From Zygnema cylindricum (lineage: Eukaryota > Streptophyta > Zygnematophyceae > Zygnematales > Zygnemataceae), in contig JBBHKE010001779.1 in assembly GCA_037447655.1 (NCBI GenBank), positions 1 through 34,739 on the forward strand: a DNA stretch of 34,739 nt. The letters are read 5' to 3'. Positions 10,701 to 27,679 of this stretch are shown here, piece after piece. The notes beneath the pieces were generated by a model. That model worked only from the letters and a program-made list of their open reading frames with translations. It was not told the origin of the DNA and ran no database searches. Each line of letters begins with the position of its first letter. The first letter of the stretch is position 1. Made by a program: the position numbers and the translations under genes.

Positions 10701-12875
10701 ATTTTTTTAAGAAAGATTTGTTTTTTTTTGCATTGTTTTTTTTTTCTGTTTCAATGGGTTAGAAGAAAGCTTGGATAGGAAAAAGGATGATGTAATTTAT
10801 AGAAGTTTTTCACTTTTTTTTTGTTTTTTTTTAACTTTTTTTTTTCGGTTTTTTTTTTTTTTTGAGTCACAGTTTATTTTGGTAGAAGCTGAGTCACTGC
10901 TAGCATACTTGGCTATTAGGGAGAGAGGAAAGGAGAGAGGGAGGCAAGGAGGGGGGGGGGAGGGGGGGAGAGAGAGAGAGGAATAGAGGAGAAGGGAGAG
11001 AGAGAAAAATAAGGAAGGAAGAGAGGAGAGAGAGAGGGGAAGGGAGAGAGAGCGAGAGAGAGAAAATAAAGCTCTCCAGAAAATAAAGGCTTTGAAAGGA
11101 TAAAGGTTAAGAAAGAAAAAAAAAAATAAGTCAAAAAAAATAAAGGAAACTTGAAAATTCTTGTTATCATGGATCTTTTCTTTTTTAGACGAGTAAAAGT
11201 GAAATGTTAGTTTGTAGAAGTTGAAATAATTGGAAAGCAGAAACTTTTCTTTCTCAACGATTTTTTTTTTTTTTTTCAATGCGACATCAGATTGATGTCT
11301 GCGATAATTTTAAACAATGTCAGGATTCATTTCTTTTTATTTTTTTCTCTTTGTCTTTATCCCTCTCTCTCCTTGATTTTTTTTTTTTCATGTATATAGC
11401 TGAAATATTGCATTGTTTTACAATTTGTTTTCTTTTCTTTTGTTTTGTTTTATTTTGTTTTGTTTTATTTTGTTTTGTTTTGTTATGGTATGTCTTGTTT
11501 TTTTGGTTTGTTTTTCGGATTTTGATTCTAATTCCAATTATGATTGGAATTTCATTTCGGATGTTTAGTCTTTTTTTTTAATTTCAGATTCAAACTGGAA
11601 TCGGAAAAAGAACACGAAACCAAACCGGGAACTGAACCCAAAAACTGATACTCGAGACAGCAACCGGAAAGCAAACTGACTCAGATATATAAACTGACTG
11701 ATATATATCGATAACTAACTGCCGTTACCTTCTTTTTTGTTAGGATTTGTTAACATTTTTAGAATGAAAATATACATATTAATGTAAATGATTATTGTAA
11801 CAGTAACCTTCAATAAAGAAAGAAAAATATTGACAACAAATTAAAAAGGATTTTTTAGTAAGCAAAAACTTTATCTTTGTCGTCAGATATTTCACATCTG
11901 TGTGCTTTCTTTTTCTTTGAAGAAACTCCCTGTATGTATTTGCCGATTAATTTATTTAATATGATATGTGGGTTCATATTTAGTGTGGATATTTAACACG
12001 TTATTACCATGTTTTTCTGTTTAACATTTTAAAATTTCGATGTTGGTTGAGCCTAGAAGAGTGTTGCACTTAAATAAAAAAAAAAATGTTTAAATGGTGA
12101 TTTAATCTCAATCCGTCGATATTTTATTTTAAGAATTAAAAGGAATAAAAAAGAGTATAATTTTTGTGAAAGAATCCATTTATTTGTCGACGTATACGCG
12201 GCAAAGCTCTAAGAAATAAGAAATAGGACTTGTTCGTCTGTTTTTTTTTTTTGCTTGTCCTTTTCTGTCCTTTTCAATGTCCTTTCTTGCCCTTTTCTGT
12301 CCTCTTTTGTCCTTCTTTGTCCTATTTAATGTCCTTTCCTTTGTCCGTATCACTGTCCTTTCTTGTCCTTTCATGTCCTTTTCTTTGTCCTATCACTGTC
12401 CTTTCTTGCCCTTTTCTTTGTCCTTTTCTTTGACCTTTTCAATGTCTTTCTTGGCTTGTCCTTATTTGTGTTTTACATCCTTTCTTTCGACCAGTTACTC
12501 CTTTTAATCCTTTTCTTCTCCGCATTCCGTTTCCCAGTTACGTTTTTTGCTTTTTTTTAATTTTTATTTTTCGCTCCCATCACGGTTTCCCATCGTGCTT
12601 TCTTAACAAAGTGTCACATACGTTTCAATATTGAATATTTTAAATACTTTTCAATATTGAATATTGCTTTTTGCTATATTGACACCAATAATTCAAAAAA
12701 ACTGATTCAATACAAACAACTCATTCCCAAACTGAGCACATGGATCCGTTACAAAAAAACTTAAACGCTTTTTTTATCTTACCATGATTACAAAAAAGTA
12801 GCTAAATAAAGTTACGAAAAAAAAAAACCGCTGATCTACATTCCGAAACTTTTTTGCCTATTTCCAAAACCTATT
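10701..12875. other. Intergenic DNA between two convergent genes
   Basis: This stretch lies between the 3' ends of the coiled-coil gene (+) and the Der gene (-). It contains a purine tract (about 10918-11075; GGGAGAG and GAGAGA), TTTTG/TTTTA units (about 11430-11485), an AATAAA at 11813 that could serve as a polyadenylation signal for the plus-strand gene, a TGTCCTTTTC minisatellite (12250-12445), and a doubled TTTCAATATTGAATATT (about 12626-12666). No gene is supported. Confidence 0.6.
12250..12445. repeat. TGTCCTTTTC minisatellite
   Basis: About 20 imperfect units of a 9-12-bp motif (TGTCCTTTTC, TGTCCTTTCT, TTGCCCTTTTC) are arranged in tandem, with a few CACTG or AATG variants recurring at longer spacing. 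That suggests a higher-order period. The open frames on both strands are repeat by-products. Confidence 0.85.
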
Positions 12876-21603
<8,728 letters not shown>

Positions 21604-21917
21604 TACAGTTTCTTAAATTTCTACGATATATTTTCCTCAAAGGTTTAGATTATTAAGAAAACTATAACAGCTTAGACTGTTACAAAAACAGCCTGGGTGA
21701 ATTATTACAGTTATGTAGCCTCCGTACGAATAGGCGATTCTTTAACGAGAAAGAATCCGACAAAGAGAAGCCATAGCTTGTCAAAAAGAGGATAACAAAC
21801 GCCTAAGTATTCCAAAACTTTTGGAGAGCTTTGGAAATAGAGATGCAGAGAAAAATATCAAAGTTCGGATGCAGGGCGGTGGTACAGAACGTGACGCTAC
21901 AGTACTGTACTGTACTG
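21604..21917. other. Upstream region of the Der gene
   Basis: About 315 bp separate the Der start codon from the first MITE. This should hold the core promoter and 5' UTR of the minus-strand gene, but I could not identify a convincing TATA box. It ends in a CTGTA microsatellite (about 21899-21918) that directly adjoins the MITE. Confidence 0.4.
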
Positions 21918-22120
21918 TACACCGCGAATCGTTATTAGCGTTATGAACTCTATATCGGCACCCCAAAATTTTGACATTAATACCTTAAAAAGAATAAACT
22001 ACACTATTTAAGAACGTGGACCATAATCTGCCACATCTCCTGGCACTAAATTATAATGAATGACGCTAATTTTTTCTTTACACTAATAATTTATCAACGC
22101 TAGTAACGATTCGCGGTGTA
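21918..22120. mobile_element. MITE copy 1 (TA-flanked, 203 bp)
   Basis: The termini are CACCGCGAATCGTTATTAGC on the left and the near-perfect complement GCTAGTAACGATTCGCGGTG on the right. A TA dinucleotide flanks each end. The interior holds TATTTAAGAACGTGGACCAT and AATCTGCCAC, shared with copy 4 (22947-23147). CTGTA microsatellite DNA lies on both outer flanks. No coding capacity; the TA flanks suggest mobilisation by a Tc1/mariner-like transposase (inference). Confidence 0.85.
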
Positions 22121-22352
22121 CTGTACTGTAGATTGTGCTACATCTACTCCTTATTTTACGGAGGTGATCTTGACCGTCCGATCGTATGATCCTGCTACAT
22201 ATACCTTTTGAGCTACAGCTGCAGCTGTAGCCGCAGCGTGCTGTTCTTGAGTTTTGAAGGGATTTGCCGATTTGGTAATTGGTGTTGACGGTCATTACCT
22301 TTCCGTTAACGGCCGTTAACAAGTTCATGCTACAGTAAAGGTAAGTACTAAG

Positions 22353-22571
22353 TACACCGCCAATCGCTATTAGCGTAGTGTACGCTAATTCCGTTACGCT
22401 TTTTTTTTTTTTAATCTCAAATATAATTATCCATACTATTTAAAAAAAACCTAATTTATAATTAGAGTAGACAATTTCTTTCAAAATTTTCTATTTCTTA
22501 ATTAGCGTACACCACTGTAATTATTCGTATACGCTTAAGAAACTTCTACGCTAATAGCGATTGGCGGTGTA
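22353..22571. mobile_element. MITE copy 2 (TA-flanked, 219 bp)
   Basis: The ends form a perfect inverted repeat of at least 25 bp including the TA (CACCGCCAATCGCTATTAGC inward from the left; exact complement on the right). The interior differs from copy 1 but matches copy 3 in inverted orientation, for example CGCTTAAGAAACTTCTACGC near the right end here and its complement near the left end of copy 3. The perfect ends point to recent activity. Confidence 0.9.
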
Positions 22572-22718
22572 CTGTACAGTAGTGGGGGACGGGGACTCGG
22601 GTGAATTTGTGACATCGGGTCACGCGTACCCGTTAAGGATTGGACAAACTTGCACGCTTTTTTGCGTACGCACGCACGCTTTTAATTTGGAAATTGCTAA
22701 CTACACAGTACAGTACAG

Positions 22719-22938
22719 TACACCGCCAATCGCTATTAGCGTAGAAGTTTCATTAGCGTATACTATTATTTAGCGTGGTGTACGCTAATTGGGAATTTGG
22801 AAATTTTGGAAGAAATCGATTACTCTATTAAGGAATTAGGGCTTTTTTAAATAGTGTGGATAATTCTATTTGAGAATAAAAACAAAAAAAAGCGGGACGG
22901 GATTAGCGTACACAACGCTAATAGCGATTGGCGGTGTA
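22719..22938. mobile_element. MITE copy 3 (TA-flanked, 220 bp, inverted relative to copy 2)
   Basis: Left end CACCGCCAATCGCTATTAGC and right end GCTAATAGCGATTGGCGGTG are exact complements, with TA at each outer edge. The interior is related to copy 2 read in the opposite direction. Copy 4 begins 9 bp further on, across the spacer CTTTACAG. Confidence 0.9.
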
Positions 22939-22946
22939 CTTTACAG

Positions 22947-23147
22947 TACACCGCCAATCGCTATTAGAGTATATAACGCCAATTCGGTGCCCTTTTTTCA
23001 AAAAAAAAAACCTGAAATACAATTAATAACGCTATTTAAGTACGTGGACCATAATCTGCCACGTCTCAGGTACTAAATTAGAATCAATAACGCTAATTGT
23101 TTTTTGACGCTATTTAATCCTTGACTCTAATAGCGATTGGCGGTGTA
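22947..23147. mobile_element. MITE copy 4 (TA-flanked, 201 bp)
   Basis: The termini are CACCGCCAATCGCTATTAGA and TCTAATAGCGATTGGCGGTG. The interior holds CTATTTAAGTACGTGGACCA and AATCTGCCACGTCTC, as in copy 1, placing both in one subfamily. Its right end lies 10 bp from the last codon of the amine oxidase relic. Confidence 0.9.
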
Positions 23148-23157
23148 CTTCACCATT

Positions 23158-23870
23158 TTAACCGTTTTTTGAGGTTTTCAGGGCTTTTAAACGTTTTTTT
23201 ACCGAATTTTTGCACCAAGCTGCCCGAATTTGCGGAAAATCGTCTCCACTCATCATTGGAACGCCACTCGACCGAGGGACGAGCTTGTAGCTTCGTTTAT
23301 TTCCAAGCCGAGTTTTGGATTTTTCATTGAAGACAAAAAACTCCGATGGCGAAATCGCAGAGACATTGTACTGACCTTCAAGTTCCGTTTCCGGAACAAT
23401 TTTTTTGACCTGAGAAGGTAGAGATGGAGAGGGAGAGGGAGAGGAGAGGAGAAGAGGGAGAGAGAGAGGGAGAGGGAGAAGAGGGAGAGGAGAAGAGGGA
23501 GAGGCAGGAGAGAGGAAAGGGAGAGAGAGGAGAGGTGAGGGAGAGAGGAGAGAGAGGGGTAGAGAGAGGGGGAGAGGGAGAGAGTTAAAGAAAAAATCAA
23601 AAAATGACACTGAGATTCCGACAACAGAAAACGACAAATGTAGAAAAGCTTAAAAATAAGAATAAAAATAACGTCAACAAAAAGAGAATTTCCAAATGGC
23701 GAATCATCAAGTATAAATAGACAAACTTTTACTTACATCCCAAATACTTTTTCGGGCAGAAGAATCGCTTCCCGAAAGTTTTCTAGTGACCAATTTTGCC
23801 TTCAAAAATGAGTTTTCCGGGCCGTCCACATCCATGTCGAGACGAAAATTTATAAAATGATCATGTGCAA
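23158..23870 (-). pseudogene. Copper amine oxidase relic, two exons
   Basis: Copper amine oxidases oxidise primary amines using copper and a tyrosine-derived TPQ cofactor. Two exons remain: 23870-23737, encoding AHDHFINFRLDMDVDGPENS onward, and 23409 to about 23200. The second contains TELEGQYNVS, NKRSYKLVPRSS and a DDFPQIRAAWCKNS block. The intron is GT-AG and phase 0, and the frame is open across it. HDH supplies two of the three copper ligands, and RLDMDVDG is typical of the family. The TPQ site should lie upstream and the third His downstream; neither is found. Downstream, after a potential donor (TCG|GTAAAA near 23200), the frame runs to a stop at 23158, next to MITE copy 4. Upstream there is only AT-rich DNA and then the wax synthase gene on the other strand. 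A truncated relic is the best reading. Confidence 0.8.
23413..23585 (-). repeat. Pyrimidine tract in the amine oxidase intron
   Basis: GAGAGG/GGGAGA on the plus strand corresponds to about 170 nt of C/T on the sense strand. It ends right at the acceptor (CTACCTTCTCAG|GTC), so it forms a greatly extended polypyrimidine tract. Confidence 0.85.
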
Positions 23871-24277
23871 CTGCAAAACCGGAAAAAACCCCAAAACAAA
23901 AAATAAATCATAGCAATAAAACAATTATTGTTATAATCATCAACACATTGTTAAATTCGCCAACAAATGGTTATAATCATGAATTTAGTGTTATAATCAT
24001 CAACATTTCGTCATAATCATCAAGATGTTGGTAAACGTAAAATAACCCAAACGTTCAAATTTAGTGTTGACAAAGAAGTGCAACTATTGTGTTTAGAAAG
24101 TGATAAAAAGCGATGAGAAATCTAAGTTAAAAATACCACAACCACTACGTACTACAGTTAAGCATAGGACTTGGGAAATATTTAAGTTGTGAGTCCTCCT
24201 CTCACAAAAAACACTAGTAGTGATAGTGTACTCAATACTAGGAAAGTACTTTTTTCCTTTCTCACCACCTCACTTTT
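23871..24277. other. Gap between amine oxidase relic and hairpin
   Basis: No coding signal on either strand. Degenerate repeats of TTATAATCATCAACA (about 23928-24025, four copies with variable spacing) are the only structure. The missing 5' exons of the relic and the missing N-terminal exon of the wax synthase would be expected in this direction, and neither is visible. Confidence 0.5.
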
Positions 24278-24374
24278 AGTCTTTTCAAATTTTTAAGCGA
24301 AATGGAAAAAAAATTGTACAGCTTTGTTATTGTACAATTTTTTATTCCATTTCATTAAAAAACTCGAAAAGACT
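24278..24374. repeat. 97-nt fold-back hairpin
   Basis: Arms 24278-24320 and 24331-24374 are near-complementary over about 43 nt, with a 10-nt loop (GCTTTGTTAT). Outer ends are AGTCTTTTC and GAAAAGACT; inner ends TTGTACA and TGTACAA. Only a few mismatches and one bulge are seen. It could be a short inverted-repeat transposon or a small-RNA precursor. The sequence alone does not decide. Confidence 0.85.
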
Positions 24375-24388
24375 GAAAGACATTGAGC

Positions 24389-24460
24389 CCCCCCCCCCCC
24401 CCCCCCCTCCCCTCCCCTCCCCCCCCCTCCCCTCCTCTCCCCCCCCCTCCCTCCCTCACA
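24389..24460 (+). repeat. C/T tract upstream of the wax synthase exon
   Basis: About 70 nt of C-rich pyrimidine (CCCCCC, CCTCCCC) on the sense strand precede the acceptor-like TCCATTTTACAG at 24471-24482. Confidence 0.85.
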
Positions 24461-24482
24461 CTACAATTCCTCCATTTTACAG

Positions 24483-26306
24483 ATTTTGGCTCTTTGTTGG
24501 GATCGAGGACCTTTGGCCAATTTTCGGCAAAAAAAATCAAAGGAAACCCTAATTTTCGATTTTTCCAAAGATTTTTTTTCAAAAAGAAAATTTTGTTCTT
24601 TATTGTCAATTTTCCGCTTTCTTAATCCTCCCAATTGTAATCCTTCCCCCGGAAAAAGTACGAGCACCGAAAGTACGTTCCTTCGAACCGAAAAAGACTA
24701 AACAAAATCGTCGGATTGTCGACGATTCGTCGTCGGGTTTAAGAGAAAACACAAAAATCGAAAAAGGACAAAATGATGAAATTGGGGGTAAACCTAAAAT
24801 AGATATTTTGCAATTCGGAGATTTGGCCTTTGAAAAAGTGATAAAGGGAATGGGAGCACCAATGAGATTAGTTCTCGGTGACTTATCGGGGGAGACTAAG
24901 ACAAAAAGAGAGAGGTTTTCAAAGAGAGCTTCAGGACTAAAGGAGGAGGAAGAGAAGAAGACAAAAGAGGAGGAGGAAGAGGAGGACAAGGAGGAGGAGG
25001 TGGAAGAGGAGGAGGAGGGAGAGAAAAAGGAGAAAAAGGAGGCGGAGGAAGAGGAGGAGGAGGAGGAAGAGGAGAAGGGGAAGGAGAAGAAACAAAAGGA
25101 AGCGGGAGAGAAACGGGAGGAATTTGATGTCTCTTTAACAAAAACTAGGAGTGAAATTATCCGCGATTCTTTTGTAAAAGGGAACGATTCGTGGCAATTT
25201 TTAGCTCTCCAAGCTTTGGGAAGTTTAATTCTTTTCTCTTTTCTTATATACCTCACCGATCTTCGTATATGGATGTCAAATATTAGTTTAAGTCTTTTAT
25301 ATTGTTTAATTATGTACAATAATTTGTTATATATGTTTAATTTTTCGGCGGCGATTATGAAGGGAACTTGGGGAGTTTCTCTTGCACCCGATTTTAAACG
25401 ACCTTATTTTTCTTCGTCTCTTCAGGTAAATTTTTGAAAAAGCAGTGTTTTTTTGACTGTTTTTTTTTTTTGGTTTTTAGATGTTAAACTGTTTTATTTC
25501 CGTATTTTGACAAAAGCAGAATTCGATTCACATTCACTTTTTTTTTTTTTAAGTTTTGTTGTTTTTCCGGGGAAATTTTGTAAGTCTATGAAAGGAGAAA
25601 ATCGTTGACTTGGTTTGATGGTCAAGTTGACTCAACAAAAAAAAAGAAAATAAAAGTAATAAACAAACAAACAAATAGAAAACAAACACACAGAAAAGCA
25701 CTCGAACAAACCAAAACCATAAAAAAGAAACGAACGAAAATAAACAAAAAGCTGATCACAACCAAAAAAAAAAAAAAAAACTTTTTTCCTTTGTTTTTGC
25801 AGGATTTTTGGAGCCGTCGATGGAATTTAGTCGCAGGCCAGCTGCTTCGCGACGCCGTCTATTCTCCTTTGAAACAATTTCTTCTCGAAATCGTTAAAGA
25901 AAAAAGTGGTTTTCCAAAATATATTTGTACTGCAATGGCCACTTTAGCCACATTTTTCGTCTCAGGAACAATGCATGAACTCATTCTTTATAACGCTTGC
26001 GGTCATTTAAACGGTTTATCTTTAGAGTGGCTTTCTTTTTTTTCCCTTCACGGAATACTGGTAGTTTTAGAAGTTGGTTTAAAAAAGGCATGGGTTCAAA
26101 AAGGGTTTAAAAAAATTCCGAGTGTTTTCTCGACTCCACTGACTCTCTTGATTTTGGTCTCAACTGCCCAAGTTTATTTTTTTCCTCCAGTCACGAGACA
26201 CGATTTTGACCGTTTTGCCGTTGGAGAGTTTAGGAAATTATTGCCTGGGAAACCTTTTGAAAGCTTCGATATTCAAATGACTAGTTTACGGAAAGAAGAG
26301 TTATAA
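24483..26306 (+). CDS. Wax synthase-like MBOAT O-acyltransferase, 5' end unresolved
   Basis: Family members transfer an acyl group from acyl-CoA to long-chain alcohols or sterols in the ER membrane. The 3' half is clear: an exon ending 25425 joins in phase 0 through a 377-nt GT-AG intron to exon 25803-26306. The join reads SSSLQ|DFWSRRWNLVAGQLLR, the family signature. The catalytic His lies in FVSGTMHELILY (codon 58 of the last exon). Several hydrophobic segments surround it, such as ALGSLILFSFLIYL. Upstream, the frame is open from about 24553 to 25425 and carries a Glu/Lys-rich insertion (24934-25119) not expected in the family. A different frame from 24483 contains LALCWDRGPL, resembling the FDxGPL motif of plant enzymes. 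The two frames are offset and I found no intron of normal length linking them. The N-terminal membrane segments are not visible. It may be a gene with an unrecognised short intron, or one damaged at its 5' end. Confidence 0.75.
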
Positions 26307-26455
26307 ATTATTGGTATTAGTACCATATAATTGTTATTTCTATGTACAGAAGTAGAGATAAGGTTGTACATTGGTAATTGTTTCTTTGAAGTTATAATTA
26401 TTTGTACCATCCAATTGTTACTTATATGTACAGAAGTACAAAAGGAGAAATAGTT

Positions 26456-26582
26456 TATCGGAAAAAGATAAAAATGGCAATTTTGCCATTTAGACAATTT
26501 TTAAGTTGTTCACAAGAAAACTTAGTTGTGAATAACTATAACCATAAATAGCCTAAAAAAGATATAGCATGGATGGATGTTA
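26456..26582. repeat. 127-bp dispersed repeat, copy 2 (3' of wax synthase)
   Basis: This copy appears identical to 20278-20404, including both internal stem-loops. It starts 150 bp after the wax synthase stop codon and could be part of its 3' UTR. There is no obvious target-site duplication and no long terminal inverted repeat, so its mode of spread is unclear. Confidence 0.9.
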
Positions 26583-26793
26583 CTCCAATATCGTGTTTAA
26601 ATGTCTATAACTTAGCCTGTTTGTGAAAAAACTACATTTTTTTTTTTTTTTTGTACAATTGTTTCAAAAGAAATCAAGTTAAAAAGTACGCATTTAGTAT
26701 GGAAAAAATGACAAGGACCGTGTTGGTTACAGATGTATAACCCAAGTAGAAACTACCAGCATTGTCAAGAAAAGAAACGCCAGTCTCTACATC

Positions 26794-26865
26794 GAGCTGG
26801 TGGCACAGTGGTAGTGCGTTCGCAGCTGAAGTGAAAGGTCCCAGGTTCGAACCCTGGCCGGCTCA
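26794..26865 (+). tRNA. tRNA-like sequence, CTG anticodon position; possible SINE head
   Basis: A full cloverleaf can be drawn. The acceptor GAGCTGG pairs with CCGGCTC (one G-T), the D arm is GCAC/GTGC, the anticodon stem TTCGC/GTGAA, and the T arm CCAGG/CCTGG with loop TTCGAAC. The pol III A box (TGGCACAGTGG) and B box (GGTTCGAACCC) are perfect. The anticodon loop AGCTGAA would give CTG (Gln), but position 33 is G instead of the nearly universal T. It also does not resemble a plant tRNA-Gln that I know. Either it is an unusual tRNA, a pseudogene, or the 5' head of a tRNA-derived SINE whose body would run on to about 27010. Confidence 0.5.
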
Positions 26866-27679
26866 ATTTTCCCAAGTGTGGGACATGCCGAATCCCGGAT
26901 TTCTGACTTGCAAGCATGAACATGTGGTGGAGATTCTCCATAGTTTGCTACTGAAAGTGGTAACAACTTGCTTACATAGAAAGCTGATCTATTCTGTTTT
27001 CTCTGTTTAGGCTTTTAGCTCTTATCTCGAACATCAACCCTCGTCATTGATGATACTATGCTATTCACAAAGGCGAAAACCGGATTAGTCACCTACAGTA
27101 ATAAACGATATCTTTCATACTGAATACTGAATTACGTACTTTAATTAAGTGGATTTTTTGCTCTTATGTCGGTTACAAGCATCCGGACATTCAGAATATA
27201 GTGTAGAGACAATCCATGTCTCAAAAACCTGTTGTTGGAGAAACAGTGTATTCCTTAATACCGTAGTTGTCCGAACAAGAGTACGAAAAATAACTAAATG
27301 TCCTACAGTCAAAAATGTTGATCGTGAATGGAAAGTAACCGGTAGAACATGTACCTTTTGTTCTGTAAAAAATGAACCTTGAAGACAAGGACCATGGGGA
27401 CTTCCATAATAAACAAATATATCCTGACAACAACCCTAACTATTCCCTAGTATGTCAAACTTGTCATATGTTTTAAATTTGTTAGTGTCCCAAATGCTTT
27501 ACCAGCTCCCTCTTGTTGCTCACAGGGTTAATTAAATCAAAGGAATTGACCCTTTGTTTCGAGGGTGAAATGTACAGTTTTAGGGTAACCGTGCATACGA
27601 CTACTAAAAGAACTGTACTATTGTACGATTCACCCGAAAACGAGTACGAGGGTAAAACTTTGACAGTGCAATCACCCTA

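Larger units (their letters stand above)
26307..27679. other. Intergenic stretch between convergent genes
   Basis: It holds the 3' region of the wax synthase gene, with a doubled AATTGTTA-T-TATGTACAGAAGTA block at about 26327 and 26411, then the second 127-bp repeat and the tRNA-like sequence. Around 27,520-27,675 there is DNA with GAGTACGAGGGTAAAACTTT, related to the element at 30765-30908. Small open frames here have no recognisable content. Confidence 0.6.
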
